Assembly: GCA_947652605.1 (NCBI GenBank)
Contig: OX393579.1
Location: forward strand, 4,278,001 to 4,342,000
Length of the DNA stretch: 64,000 nucleotides
Direction: 5' to 3'
Origin: Elmis aenea
Lineage: Eukaryota > Arthropoda > Insecta > Coleoptera > Elmidae
In this document: positions 10,371 to 22,319 of the stretch, one piece after another
How positions within the stretch are numbered: the stretch's first letter is position 1
Layout: the number at the start of each line of letters is the position of its first letter
Notes under the pieces: model-generated
What the model saw: only the letters and a program-made list of their open reading frames with translations
Told to the model about the DNA's origin: nothing
Database searches by the model: none
Made by a program: the position numbers and the translations under genes

Positions 10371-13254
10371 CCCTTTATTTTTTCTCGATACTGGTGCTAT
10401 GCTTTGTTTTTTAATAATTTTTTTTTTAAGTGAAAGTAATTTTACTTCTTGGTTTTCTGTAATAATTGTTTAACTAACTTTAATTAAAATCCAAAATATC
10501 GCAAATATTTGGCTTTGTATCTTATAAAATACATTTCTGATGTTGAGTTTGTAAGAAATGTACATTTTGTCATTCTGTCTTTATTATTCATACAGCCGAG
10601 ACCGTTTTTGTGGATTTTTGTTGGGTTAATGTTCAAAACACATGTCTGTTATGAATTGTTTTTGTCTTGTTACTTATATTAGTGTTATAAACGATTTGAT
10701 TTTGACGTCAAATATAAACAAATGTCGTAGTACGAAGTGGTTTAACGTACAGACAATTTAAGTCCATTTGTTTCGTGGCTTAGCTCCCAGACTTTCTTAG
10801 GGAGAGCTTAATCGCTGCTCAGGTTAAGGTCTGGTGTAATTAATTCTGGGCTTATATAGGCACTGCTATTAATTTGAAATTTCGTTTTCTGAATAGCAGA
10901 TAAGCACTAAACTGCGATTCATGTAAATCCTTGGGCGATAACAATTTTGAGGTATTGTACAATGTGTGACTTTTATTTTGTAACATCAAGAAATTTGCAA
11001 AAAAGAGTTAGTTGCATTTTTGCTGGTGGTAAGTTCTATGTAGCGTTTTAGCCGTCCTATTGTGTTCCATTCTTGTTACACTTATTCTGTTTGGGACAGG
11101 GTTACTGAAAGTTAAAAAGTTGTAGTAAAAATGTATATATTTCTTATTTTTGACTCCATTAAATTACCGATCAGTTATGTAAAGAATAACTTTCGTAAAA
11201 AATTACAAACAAACACAAAATTATAGCACATTTATATTACACGAGTTGTCTCCAATATTCAAAAAGTCAATAGCTTTTTTAACCTTTTTACTTATCAAGT
11301 TGAATGTTGCTTATTGTTAGATGTAGAAATACATACTGTTCTATATTCAGGGTACAACAGTCCAATGATATTTTCTTCGTGAGTTTCTCTCCGTAATTAA
11401 GTTTCCTTTATCCTTAATTTTTACTGAAAACTTCGCTGAGCACTGTCTCTAAATATTTATTATTTATTTTGGTACAAAATTTTTATCTAATTGAATGTAG
11501 GCTCCGAGCTAGGCTCACATCTTGTTAGCGGAAAGCGAACACGATGTGAATAAAATCGCCCAATAATTGGGCAAATCCTATTTGAAACCGTCCAACAAAA
11601 AACGCAAACACAAGCTTGGAGTTAAGAAAAGCTGTTGAAACGAAATGTCCTTGGGAATCTTAACAATCGCTCGAGACATTTTATCTTTTGATTTTTCAAT
11701 TGCAATACATTGAAATATTATGATTTACTAAAACTAAGCTTGCCTTTAATATAAACAAAAAAAAGAGTAAGAAACCTACTAAATATTGAACTGGATTTTC
11801 TAGGGAAGTCTACTGATCTTACAAAACGGTCAAATGTAAGGTTAAGTTTAAGTGAATTTTTAGTTTAACCTAATATTTCATAATTAAAAAGAAACACTTC
11901 AATAATTTAATGCTTTAACTAAGCCAAACTTGCTGAATAAATAAATATTAAACGTAGGTACATTTTATTGTGGATATCTACAATTAAATTTTGAATATTC
12001 TATTTGTTTTATATTTTTTTAAATTTATTTTTATATTTATTATACACAGTAACAATGTTAAATTCAGATTACTCCCTGCAAAATGTCATTAAGCACAAAA
12101 TTTTAACAGAATCGATAACTCGGAAATTTAAAAATACTAATACAAATACATATTTGACCAAAAACAAAATTCTATCATGATTTATTAGAACACGTTATTG
12201 TTTACGCTCCATCTTTTAACACTTTAAGGATTGTTTTTCGATGCTGAATAATCGCGTCTCGTTTGAAAAACCTTTCTGTGCAGAGCGGCATTTCCTAGGC
12301 ACAACTAAAATAATTTGGATCACTTTAAAAGATATATGCGGTTGTCACTAAGGTTTAAAAGCACTGTTAAATTTAAAGCGAGTATATTTGTCAACAAGAA
12401 ATTGCTTTTTCGCGCATTCAACAGTGTTTTCTAGCTGATGGTAATCAAATAAATTGCACCTTTATTTATTCACATGCCGCCGGAAAACATTGCAATGGAT
12501 GTTCAAACAACACTAGTTCATAATTGACATTCTATAACCATTATTGAAAAATAATTGTGGCAATTAGCTCGATGCAGCTGCTAATAGTGCGTTTTTTATA
12601 CAATATCGCACAGAAATCTAAATAAATTTGTATTAACTGGATATATATATTTATCTTACATTGTTGTTGAGATACCCAAAAAACATCATTGTAACAGACC
12701 ACTGAGTTACTAAATGAAGGATACTCCCCTACACTTTTTGTGTGTATTGCCAAACGATTTTATTTTCGGCCTGAAAAATTCTGTAGAACTTTAATTTTAT
12801 GTCGATTAAACCGGAGGCAATTAATTTAAGAGCTCATGTAATAATAATGATCATTCCTACCTCTGTTTTGAGCATTGCTGATGTGTTAGATAATTGATTG
12901 TTCGTGGGTAATGTATGTCGTGACCGAATCAATAAATCTGTAGTCGCGTGCGTAATCTAATCGTTTAGGATAGCGTATGAACTGAGCAATATCAGAGCAT
13001 GGAAGCAAATCCGCAGTCACAAGTAGCTGATCGAATTTTAGTCAGTTTACTCCGATATATACGAGATTTTTACATCCTCAACGTGATATACATACGGGTA
13101 TTTCGTTTGGACTGAGTATGTAGCAAACTCATACTAAAGTATGAAACGGGATTGTGTCCAAAAAGAAATAAAATGTATAGTATTGTAGATTTAAGATCAG
13201 ATTTTTCTTTAAAAATGTTCGTGAAGACTATAACGTTTCATTTTTCTTCTTCTT
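10371..13254. other. No gene recognised; small hairpins at 11.5 kb
   Basis: This is AT-rich. Near 11517-11550 CACATCTTGTT pairs with AACACGATGTG. A perfect palindrome, GCCCAATAATTGGGC, lies at about 11558-11572. Minus-strand frames around 12541-12753 show no recognisable product. Confidence 0.4.
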
Positions 13255-13420
13255 AACGTGCCTATCACACAACGCGATTTAAATTTTGTTATAATAATTC
13301 AGTGGTTGTAGTGTTGGACCAAGTTCTCAGATTCTTCAACAATGAGATCCTTCTCCATCCCGGATTCCTATTGCCATCTACCTTCCCCTTAAGTATCAGT
13401 TGCAACAGTTCTTTTTTTTG
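13255..13420 (-). mobile_element. LINE RT C-terminal fragment
   Basis: The minus strand from about 13418 to 13290 reads KELLQLILKGKVDGNRNPG, then RRISLLKNLRTW. This is the segment after the RT domain in a group of insect LINEs (LLQLI.GK..G.R..GR...WLKNLR.W). It ends at a stop near 13290. It is a short 5'-truncated or degraded copy; the upstream part to about 13720 is too diverged to read. Confidence 0.65.
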
Positions 13421-13874
13421 ATATAGAGATTAAATAACATTGGCGTCATCACACATCCTTTTGCGTTGCATAGATCGGTTTATATAACAATTTTTTAAAG
13501 TCGTTTGGTGCTTATTGGAATTGTCTGTTAATATTTCTGTAACTACGTGCTACAAATGCTCTCTGCATTTGCATACAAAAGCTGTTCGTTGGCGTTTCAG
13601 CATCTTGTTCTTTCTAAAAAAGTTCACTGTAAAAGCATTATAGCGGTTTCTTTGCTCCATAAATAATATCTAAAGAGTTTAAACGTCTCTTTTCGCATAC
13701 TAACCTTCGATTTAGCCCCGCAGTTGTTAAGTAGCGGCAAATCCGTCGTCTAACAGGTAATCCTTATCCTTTCAAAGATTTTAAGGGGGTTTAAAAGCAT
13801 CCGCTCGCGGTGTTTGCGTAAAATCTTAACACTGGCTTGTGTGACCGCGGAACGATTTTCATCCCACACGTCTA

Positions 13875-14285
13875 TACAGAGTGAGTCGGTTTTTTGAACC
13901 CAAATTTTCGCGATTTATTTACTAAAACAATATAGTCATAACATGCAAGAAAACACTTTAATTAAATTAATAAGTGGGCTTTTAAAAACGGAATTTTAAA
14001 TGCCAATAACAACAGATTGGCTTTTTATATTCTGGTGGAATTTCATTTACCCTAACTTAAGTTATATATGTACATAACTGTGGCGCCGCTGTGACAACGT
14101 ATTGAAATCGCTAAACATTATTATGAAAATGGACGTGGAATAAAAGAAACCATCGCAAAATTCGTGTATTTTTCGGCGCCTTTAATCGTCCTTCTCAACA
14201 AGCAATTCGAAATTCAGTGAAAATATTTGAAGAAACTGGATCAGTTCACAATAACCACTTTCAGGGAGACCAATTCATATCACAC
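13875..14285 (+). mobile_element. 5' end of a transposon with TACAGAGTGAGTC terminus
   Basis: It begins TACAGAGTGAGTCGG after a TA, related to the TACAGGGTG ends elsewhere in the window. The coding remnant starts 225 bp inside. I see no matching right end; the sequence breaks off shortly before the pogo element at 14331. This would be the only foldback-like terminus here followed directly by transposase coding sequence and not by a long inverted arm. Confidence 0.55.
14095..14283 (+). pseudogene. Transposase N-terminal HTH fossil (DUF4817-like), frameshifted
   Basis: Two plus-strand frames join into a typical insect transposase N-terminus: QRIEIAKHYYENGRGIKET up to about 14163, then FFGAFNRPSQQAIRNSVKIF and EETGSVHN in another frame. 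The spacing and the NRPS, AIR and TGSV motifs match the HTH found before DDE_3 domains in insect elements. One frameshift near 14163 separates the halves. Nothing after 14285 continues the protein. Confidence 0.7.
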
Positions 14286-14330
14286 GAGATAAGCTTAATC
14301 ATATTTTATTTTTGAAAAGGTTCTGTAAGC

Positions 14331-15279
14331 TACCGTAATCGGGGGCTACTTGAACACCATTTTATCACTTTTTTAAAGGTAATTCTGAAACTAATCGATA
14401 TTTTGATTTTAAATAAATTTGATTTTACCGACAATAGCAATATGCAACACCTAAATTATCCAGAAGCTCAAATTTGAATACAGTTTTTGAAAAAAAAAAA
14501 ATTAAAAATGTGACCAAGTAGCCCCGGGGTTGGGGCTACTTGGTCACAATTTAATAAAACCAACAATATACTACGACCTCTTTTGCCCCTGGATCGTCGG
14601 TAACATTAGTTTCATCGTAGTTATATATGTAAAATTATCCACATCTCTTAAAGCATCATTAATGTTGTTGAAAAAATTTAAAATGTCTATACGGTCAACG
14701 GAAGCTCTGGATCTCTTGATGTTAGAAGCAAGACGTATGGACAGGTTGTTTCTTTGGATAAGCGAATTAAGGAAATTTTCTCCAGGAATGTCTTTGAAAA
14801 TACTAACTATTTTTCCCTGTTTTTCAAGATATTTTGAAATAACACTCCTTACATCCAGCCTAGTTAGGGGAAACCCCAATTGGCGACAACGCCAAGTGTC
14901 TCCGCTATGGTGGCCTCCTCTTCGCTCGAAAAAACTCTTGGATGACCAACTGACCCCAAATTCTTTCCAAGAACCTTTCTAGCTAATGTTGACCGAGGCA
15001 CTTTATAGGTTTTTGCTGGCAGTTTTTTTGACATTCCAGCTTGAACGGCTTGTACGGCATTTTCCAGATCCTCGACTTTAAAATTACGATAAGGTTTGGA
15101 ACCGGGAGTTCTTTCGTAATTGCGCACCATTTTTATTCAAAAGTTACCTGTCACAAACGATAAGAACATGCCAAAACCGAAAAGAAAAAACAAAGTAAAC
15201 TGTAAACAAGTAAAATATTAAACAATGACCTGGTGACCAAGTTACCCCGGGGTGTTCAAGTAGCCCCGGTTTACCGGTA
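14331..15279 (-). mobile_element. pogo-like element, deletion derivative
   Basis: The inverted ends are TACCGTAATCGGGGGCTACT at the left and its near-complement (AGTAGCCCCGG then TTACCGGTA) at the right, continuing through ACTTGAACACC. The TA at each end fits the pogo/Tc1 target. The related motif GACCAAGTAGCCCCGGGG recurs just inside both ends (14511-14528 and, less perfectly, 15231-15250), likely transposase binding sites. The 949-bp element encodes only the DNA-binding half of the transposase. Confidence 0.9.
14571..15130 (-). pseudogene. pogo-family transposase, DNA-binding half only, one frameshift
   Basis: From ATG at 15130 the minus strand reads an HTH_psq-type domain (DLENAVQAVQAGMSKKLPAK, PRSTLARKV), then FSSEEEATIAETLGVVANWG. 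A one-base loss in the CCCC run near 14870 shifts the frame. It resumes as a CENP-B-type DNA-binding domain: LTRLDVRSVISKYLEKQGK, PGENFLNSLIQR, LASNIKRSRASV. In pogo proteins a DDE_1 nuclease follows; here the frame ends at 14571 just after that point, so the nuclease is absent. It is non-functional for transposition. Confidence 0.9.
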
Positions 15280-16883
15280 CAATCTAAACCGATGAAGATG
15301 CGAATATTTATAAATTTGTGCTATCGTATTTAAATAACGGTAATACAGTATTATTCTATTTTGTAGTATAAATTTTAAGATATAAAACGTCTTATGTGCT
15401 TGTAGATGATCGTAAGAAAAATAGTTTACGATGGTAATCGATAACGAAAAAAAACGCTTATTCCAAAACAAACATGACACATATCTAACATAAATAAGGA
15501 AATGTCGATAGAAAACTTGGACGAAAACAAATGTTCTCATTATATCACATTTGTGTTCAGTAAATTTCGGGTAGGGAAACACTTTAAAAGTTTTTCAATA
15601 TATCGCTTCCTTCTACGGTGACTTCTTTTACATATCCCCAGTGCGTATTCCAAGTTCTAACCGATGGCATATTTCTCGGGGACGAAGGACACAGCCCAGA
15701 AGCCGGGAAAACTAAATCGCATTGCTGAAAAGTATTAACTCATGAGTTGAGCGAATGTTAGTTTGGTTCGTCACTCGCGACAGGTTGAATTAAAAACCTG
15801 TTGTGTCGGGTGCTGTAAGTTATCCCGAAAGCAAATAAAAAAGCTGCCGTGTACATGATGTAATCAAATTATGCGAAATTGAGTGTAAATTAAGTTTAAA
15901 ATTAAACGCTTGGTGATAAAAATTCTCCATTACGGTACAGAATGTGGTAGGTTATGAAGCTATAAATTTTGTAGTGTACAAAATAGTGTAAAAAGGATGT
16001 AAAGCTTGTGTTTTTTCCGTAAAATTGCTTAAAACTGACTTCATCTTATAGCGTTATATTATTTTTAATAAATGGTAAAAAAGGTGACGGTTTCAATTAG
16101 AAAAGTAAAACATTTCTTGCAAAATAGATTGAAGTAGGAGCCCAAAATTAAACAAATTTACGAAACCAATTTAATTTACTTAAAGGACAAAGTTTTAGTA
16201 GTAAATTGAATGAGCTTTTGGAAGGTTGGATTAAAATGTGATGTATAAAGATGACTAAACTAATAACATACTTGGCAAATGAATTTCAAAACGTATAGGT
16301 ATATAGGTTTTGTCATTAGTTAATTAAAATTTAACTGTGCAATAACAAACATTTTTTAGACACTAACTAAAAAGCTCATCTGAAGGTTTTAAAACAGATT
16401 CCATTTTTTAATTCTAAATGAGTTAAGTAATAGAATTTTGTCTCCCACAGCCAACATAATTTCCTTGAAAAAAGTTTCGAAATCATTTACTTTTTCCAAC
16501 TCACTTTTCGTTTCATCAAGGCTAGTATACATTGAATAGTATGCTTAAATTTTAGGATAGGTAATTTTGTAAAACGTTATAGGTTGGAAGCAAATTATCA
16601 TAATTATTACAAATTTTTTTCTTGCCCACCTAAAATACAATGTAGAAAAATTTTCAGTAGAAATATGTATATCAAGGACTTGTGAAAACTTGAACAAAAT
16701 TTTTAATAATTAAGAAAGCTTGGTAACTTCACGAGACAAATTGAAATTAGTCAAGCAATTTTACACAAAATCAACAAGTTTTAAGTATTTTATTAAACAT
16801 CAGCCGAAATCATAAGAAATTAATATAAATATTTGATGAGACTATTAAGGAAATAAACTATTAATGATCTATCGATTTTCTTC
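15280..16883. other. No gene recognised; moderately GC patch at 15.6-15.85 kb
   Basis: 15600-15840 is less AT-rich than its surroundings and lacks repeats. It could be a conserved regulatory block, but nothing in the sequence proves that. The rest is AT-rich with no paired ends or credible frames. Confidence 0.3.
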
Positions 16884-17065
16884 TTGGTCTCCTTTGTTTT
16901 TTGGCTGGTTTTCCAATTTACATTATTTTTCTCGTCATTATATCAGGTTTCTTTCTTACTTACTATATGGTCATACCAGTTTAGTTGTTTCTTTTTTATT
17001 TTTTCTTTTATTGGTTCTTGTTCTGTTATTTCTCTAAAGTCTACGTTTTTTATTCTGTCACGGTA
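16884..17065 (-). mobile_element. LINE RT C-terminal fragment
   Basis: The minus strand reads DRIKNVDFREITEQEPIKEK, then KKKQLNWYDHIVSKK. This is the DRI.N...RE......I...QL.W.GH segment that follows the RT domain in insect LINEs. Two stops interrupt the frame after it, and only a trace of the GRP..TW motif remains. It is an old fragment. Confidence 0.65.
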
Positions 17066-18365
17066 TAATATGTTTTATAATAAAAAGGTGTTTTTAAGTT
17101 TAAAATTTTGAAGTGTCAATATTAATTTTACATGACCTGTTGGTGTTTCCTGAGAAATTTTCACATCCAGATATTGTCGCTACTAGAAAATCGGGAACGC
17201 GGATCGTTTAAGTTCTTTCAGCTTTATTTTAATCAAATCGTGTAAGAGACAGCACCGAGCAATTTTGCCACCGAACCTGCTCCACACTTAATATTATCTC
17301 ATCAATTTTAAACGCGTGTTCGACAGTTTAATTTTAGTTACGGATATATGCAATAATCGTTTCCCCGATATTTATATATTTTAAATCAATCTTCGAACTT
17401 ATGCAAGATCACTATAAACACAATTTACTTTGAATTATAAAACATGCCGTGTTGAAAGACGTTGATTTATGTTCAGAACCGTAGAAAGATGACGACTATT
17501 TTCTGTAAACGTTAGTAAAACGTTAGATTGATGTAGTTTTGAAATTTGGTTGGCCTTAATTAATAAAAAGCTCGTATTATTCTGCAAAATATGCCAGTGT
17601 AAATATTTATTAGAAGAAGTTGCAAGGACTCTTAAATGTTTTGTTTATTGTGGTTTTTAAAATATTTGAGTTTAAAGTGATAAATTGATCCAAAAGCAAT
17701 TTAATCTTTAATAATAGTGGTTTCGGGTTAAAATTGTAACGAAGTGTGAAGGGGCAGGACATCCTCCCTTGCCCGCTGTAACAATATTTTTAATTATCGT
17801 TACATTTAATGTAAAATTTATGTTTCAGTGGTTCGCCTTAAACAAAATCAGAGCCATTGAAAGTCACAGTCATTACATAAAACGGAATTTTACGCATTGT
17901 TCATGACATACGCAACTAAAGTTGTCTGAAGTCGGGGTTTCCAACTCGGAACTAACTTTTCAACAAAATTGTGCTGGAACAGTGTTAGCAGACAAAGTTT
18001 TAGTTATTAAACTTGTCTACGACTTGATATTACACGTGCTTATGATGTATTATGCTCAATGTCCAACTGAGTGTTTCTTTTAAAATGTTTTAGTATTTTT
18101 TAGAGTAGAAAAACAATACATCAACTAAAAACATTTATTTTTGATTTAAAAAAAGAGTAAACTTTCCCACAATGATTTCTTTTTCAATATAAAAGATTTT
18201 CTGAATGTATTTTATGGTGTTTTATCTTCATTTTATATACCTAAAGACTTTAAATAAAACTATTAGGAATCAAAGGAAATTTGAATGATGTCAAGTTCAA
18301 ACTTTGTAGGTTTGTGAAATAAAAATTTTGATGCAATATGCTAATAATAATTATAATCGCCTATA
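17066..18365. other. No gene recognised
   Basis: AT-rich. A purine-rich GGGGCAGGACATCC segment near 17750 forms at best a weak hairpin. No paired ends or coding frame. Confidence 0.35.
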
Positions 18366-19170
18366 TACAGGATGTCCCAATTACACACCGCCAAAAAGTA
18401 GATGCATATTCCTGAGTGAAATAGATGACCATTTATCAAATATTTTGATATCCAAAAATGCTTCCTTTCAAAGTTAGAGACCTCCAAAGTTGCAAGAAAA
18501 AAAAAATCAAAAAATCGATTACGTCCTAGCCGTTTAAGCTAGAGCTATCAAACTTGGCCGAAATGTTTAGTTGTTTCCATTGACTTTGTGTGATAATTAG
18601 AAAGAAAACACGTAATTGGAAGTATGATTTATATTATAGTCAGGTCATCCGCTTAATTATGAACAAGCCTTAAGTCAAGCATGACATTAGCCAACTAAGT
18701 TTAGTAAAAAAATATTTGAGGTGTATAAACAGAGTTTGTCGATGCATCTTAAGAGCTAATTTTCTCGAAAACGGCTACGTTTACAGCAAAAAACAAAGGG
18801 ACAAATTTTTTCCTCTTAAGTCGTACTTTCTTATGGACGAATGACATTTTCAATTTTATTCCACAGAAAAAAATTCTGAAGATGGTAAGCGGATGACCTG
18901 ACTATAAATCATACTTCCAATAACGCGTTTTCTTTCTAATTATCCCACAAAGTCAATGGGAAACACCTAAACATTTCGGCCAAGTTTGATAGCTCTAGCT
19001 TAAACGGCTAGGACGTAATCGATTTTTTGATCTTTTTTTCTTGCAACTTTGGAGGTCTCTAACTTTGAAAGCAAGCATTTTCGGATGACAAACTATTTAA
19101 CAAATGGTCATCATGTTCACTCGGGAATATGCATTTACTTTTTAGCGGTGTATAATTGGGACACCCTGTA
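18366..19170. mobile_element. Foldback element, family B
   Basis: The ends are TACAGGATGTCCCAATTACA and TATAATTGGGACACCCTGTA. Arms of about 290 bp share TGCATATTCC, GTTAGAGACCTCCAAAGTTG, CTAGCCGTTTAAGCTAGAGC and the GTCAGGTCATCCGCTTA block (mirrored at 18885-18905). The central 225 bp is single copy and has no frame. Both ends abut TA. Confidence 0.9.
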
Positions 19171-19632
19171 TACAATTAAATGAAATATTTATTAAGCAAG
19201 TTTTACTTTGTTTGGGTCGCGCAACAAAAGACGCCCCTGCCGATCCCCTTTCATTTCTAAAATTAAAAAACAAAAAAGTTATAATTTATATTCAGGATCT
19301 CGATCCACCCACGAAAAAATTCAAGAATTTGTATGCTGCATTTCACCCCGAACCTTGTTGTTTCCTGAGAACGTCCCGGTCTCTTAATTTGCATTCATTT
19401 TGTGTAGTTATGTGTTTTCGGCAACCCTGAACTTTTGTTTAGACCAAGATTTTGTAATTTAAAATCCAATACAATTGCGCCAAAGTGCTTCGGCAAGTTA
19501 ATTATGCACAATTATAACAGAGTAGACTGTTTAATAATTTTGCGTGCTAGCGCTTTAATTTCGAAATATTACGACAATGAAATCCGAATTTGCACTTTAC
19601 TTTGATAACTTTTTTAATAAAAATCTTAGTTA
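19171..19632. other. Spacer between two foldback elements
   Basis: 19200-19430 is modestly less AT-rich and has a 72-codon plus-strand frame without a recognisable domain. I do not call a gene. Confidence 0.3.
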
Positions 19633-21100
19633 TACAGGGTGTCCCAGATTACATTTCCAGCATGGGGATCTCGCTTATTATAAGAGATACAGGTTTGTTT
19701 AAATAGGATGAATTATTCCTTAGGATGAGAGGAGCTACAATCAATTTTTAAAAGTACAACATTTCTCGTGCTTCAGATGTTATAACAAAAAATATGAAAA
19801 TGTCCAATTTCTTTTTTCTCTCATAACTTTTTTGTCGTAATCATTAGAACAATTTTATTTTTACTTTCTTTAGGCACTTTTTAATGGAGAATGTAACTGT
19901 TATTTTAGATTATTTTTAACACCTACCATTTTTGAGATATTACCCGTAACTTCATTTTTTCTCATGGGCCGCGAAGTTGGCTATGGAATAGTTGAATGTG
20001 CTTTTTTTTCCTCTTTACAATGAGATATTACTTGCTACATTTATTTTTATAAATAAGTCACAAAATCACGAAAAATCGTATTTTACCCAACACTTATCAA
20101 GTTATCTATGAAAATAAAAACAAAAAACAACTAATTATGTGTCAAATGACAGTTACTATTTGTCTGCGGTATCATTTATGAGAATTTAATAGTATTGTTG
20201 TGTAATTTAATAGTCTTTGTAGTAATTGTTATAATGATAGCAACATTTAAAAATAGCGATTAATTTGACATGTTGAGATGCTACATTCTTTGCCATAAAA
20301 ACTGTGAAGAAGCTGAGTGAATATAATTAGAGCTATATCTCGAGAATAGGCAACGAAGGATGCGTAATTACAAAAATTTGGAAATAAATTTAAAAGTATA
20401 TGGTTTTTTCGACAAACCAACCAAAAATCCAAAACAAATCAATAATTAATTAGAATTATTTATTTTACACAGTTTTTATTGTAAATAATGTGGCATTTCA
20501 ACATATAAAATTTTTAATTAGTTGTAAATGTGCCCATAATTATATGATAACAAATTTGCTACAAAGACTATCGAATTATACAACAATACTATAAAATTCT
20601 AATAAATGATACCGTAGACAAATGGTAACTGTCATTTGACACATAATTAGTTGTTTATTGTTTTTATTATTATAGATAGCTTGATAAGTGATAGGTAAAA
20701 TACGATTTTTCTTGATTTTGTGACTTATTTATAAAAATAAACGTAGCAAGTAATATCTCATTTTAAAGAGAAAAAAAAAGCACATTTAACTATTCCATAG
20801 CCAACTTTGCGGCCCATAAGAAAAAATGAAGTTCGGGGTAATATCTCGAAAATGGTAGGTGTTAAAAATAATCTAAAATAACAGTTACATTCTCCATTAA
20901 AAAGTGCCTTAAGAAAGAACAAATAAAATTGTTCTAATGATTACGACAAAAAAGGTATGAGAGAAAAAAGAAATTGGACATTTTCATATTTTTTGCTATA
21001 ACATCTGAAGTACGAGGAATTTTGTACTTTTAAAAATTGATTGTGGCTCCTCTCATAAGCGAGATCCCAATGCTGGAAATGTAATCTGGGACACCCTGTA
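19633..21100. mobile_element. Foldback element, family C, long arms around an HTH-like loop
   Basis: The ends are TACAGGGTGTCCCAGATTAC and GTAATCTGGGACACCCTGTA. Arms of about 600 bp (19633 to about 20242, and about 20540-21100) share GCATGGGGATCTCGC-type sequence, CAACTTCGCGGCCCAT-type sequence and GTGTCAAATGACAGTTAC. The roughly 300-bp loop carries a degraded HTH coding segment. It is the same size as family A copy 1 and shares its subterminal CATGGGGATCTCGCTTATTA, but the arms are otherwise different. Confidence 0.9.
20255..20420 (+). pseudogene. Degraded DUF4817-like HTH in the loop of family C
   Basis: Read across frames on the plus strand, about 20275-20400 gives MLHSL, CEEAE, a Y.E..EN.Q spacing and then LQKFG/NYKNLE-type sequence. 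This follows the HTH order seen intact in family A (ML..Y, R.YAE.YPERRQP, LDRNL). At least two stops and probable frameshifts are present. The call depends on position in the loop and on the family A comparison, so it is tentative. Confidence 0.35.
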
Positions 21101-21241
21101 TAGACCTCAAAATATTGTCAAACAGTGCAGTGCATGACAATATTTTGAATTCAGTAATCTGTGATAAACTGTAATAAATAATTCACAAACTTTAAATTGC
21201 TAAAGTATAACAAAAACGAGTAACAAAGGCCAGTATTATTA

Positions 21242-22319
21242 TACTGGGTGTGTATAAATTGGAGGAAGCGCTACACGTGACGATGTTCTTAAAATTCGAA
21301 AATCTTGATATAAGAATGTTGTACCATGGCCTTAGGAACCATTTAATAGAACAAAAATTTGGCAACATTGCATACATTGATTTGCGTTTGGACATTTTTT
21401 TATCAGCAATTTTTACTTAGATATTTACAATTTTTGTTCGAACTGAAAGCCTTCAGTTCGTAAACATAGCTGCAAACTTTTGGGTATCGTAAAACACAAA
21501 CTAGAAATAATTACGAGAAAAACAGAGATGACAGCTAAGGACAATGTTGCCATATGTATTATTTTCAGAGCTCGAAACCGAAAAAATTTTTGGTTAACTG
21601 TTAACCGAAATCGAGAACTTTATTTTTATAACGGTTTTTGTTGAAAAACCGGTTTTATTCGTGAAAAACCGGTTTAGAAAAAACGGGTTAAATTAACCGG
21701 TTTTTAAAATTATTTAGATCAGAAATGCAAAGTATGAAATGATATTATTTATTTATAATTTTATAATAAATGTACAATCTAGAGTTCAGTAATGACTTTT
21801 GGTAAACTAATCGCATTTACTACAAATTTTGTATTTTTCATCGTAATTTTTATTAAAAAAAAGACTTTAAAAAAACCGGTTTTTTATTATTTTGGTTAAA
21901 GGTTACCGTTTTTTTTGCCTTTAAAAATAACGGTTTCGGTTTCGGTTAAAAATCACTTTTTCTGACAAAAAATAACGGTTAACCGGTTTTTTAAACCGGT
22001 TTAAAAAACCGGTTTCATGCCCTGATTATTTTCATTCAAATGAGTGATTTACATATTTTCAACACCAATTTTTGAAATGAAGAACACAATATCTAGGAAA
22101 AAATACTATTCGAAATTTATTTTTATTCCAAATTGCAGCTTTTTCATTTGCAAGTATTAAATAATAACGCTTATTAAAGGACTAAATGTCAAAACTTTGA
22201 GGAGCTCTTGCAGACACAGCAAGCATGGTAGAACATTTTTGTATTAAGATTTTCGACTTAGAATTTTACGAAGAACATCGCCACGTGTAGCGCTTCCGCC
22301 AATTTTTACACACCCTGTA
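21242..22319. mobile_element. Foldback element, family D copy 1, split by an hAT MITE
   Basis: The ends TACTGGGTGTGTATAAATTG and CAATTTTTACACACCCTGTA are complementary and lead into GGCGGAAGCGCTACACGTG-type arms of over 100 bp. Without the 459-bp hAT insertion and its 8-bp duplication the element is about 611 bp, close to copy 2 (626 bp). The left arm has lost about 15 bp near 21290 compared with copy 2. Confidence 0.9.
21566..22024. mobile_element. hAT-type MITE rich in AACCGGTT, with paralogous empty site
   Basis: The ends are CAGAGCTCGAAACCG and CGGTTTCATGCCCTG, imperfect inverted repeats starting CAG. They are flanked by a perfect 8-bp duplication ATTATTTT (21558-21565 and 22025-22032). 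Copy 2 of the host element has the same place with one ATTATTTT and no insert (near 23604-23612). The interior is full of AACCGGTTTTT and GGTTAACCG motifs. No coding capacity. Confidence 0.95.

Noticed and set aside
14530..14982. 150-codon plus-strand ORF
   Set aside because: It lies antisense to the pogo transposase remnant, which explains the open frame.
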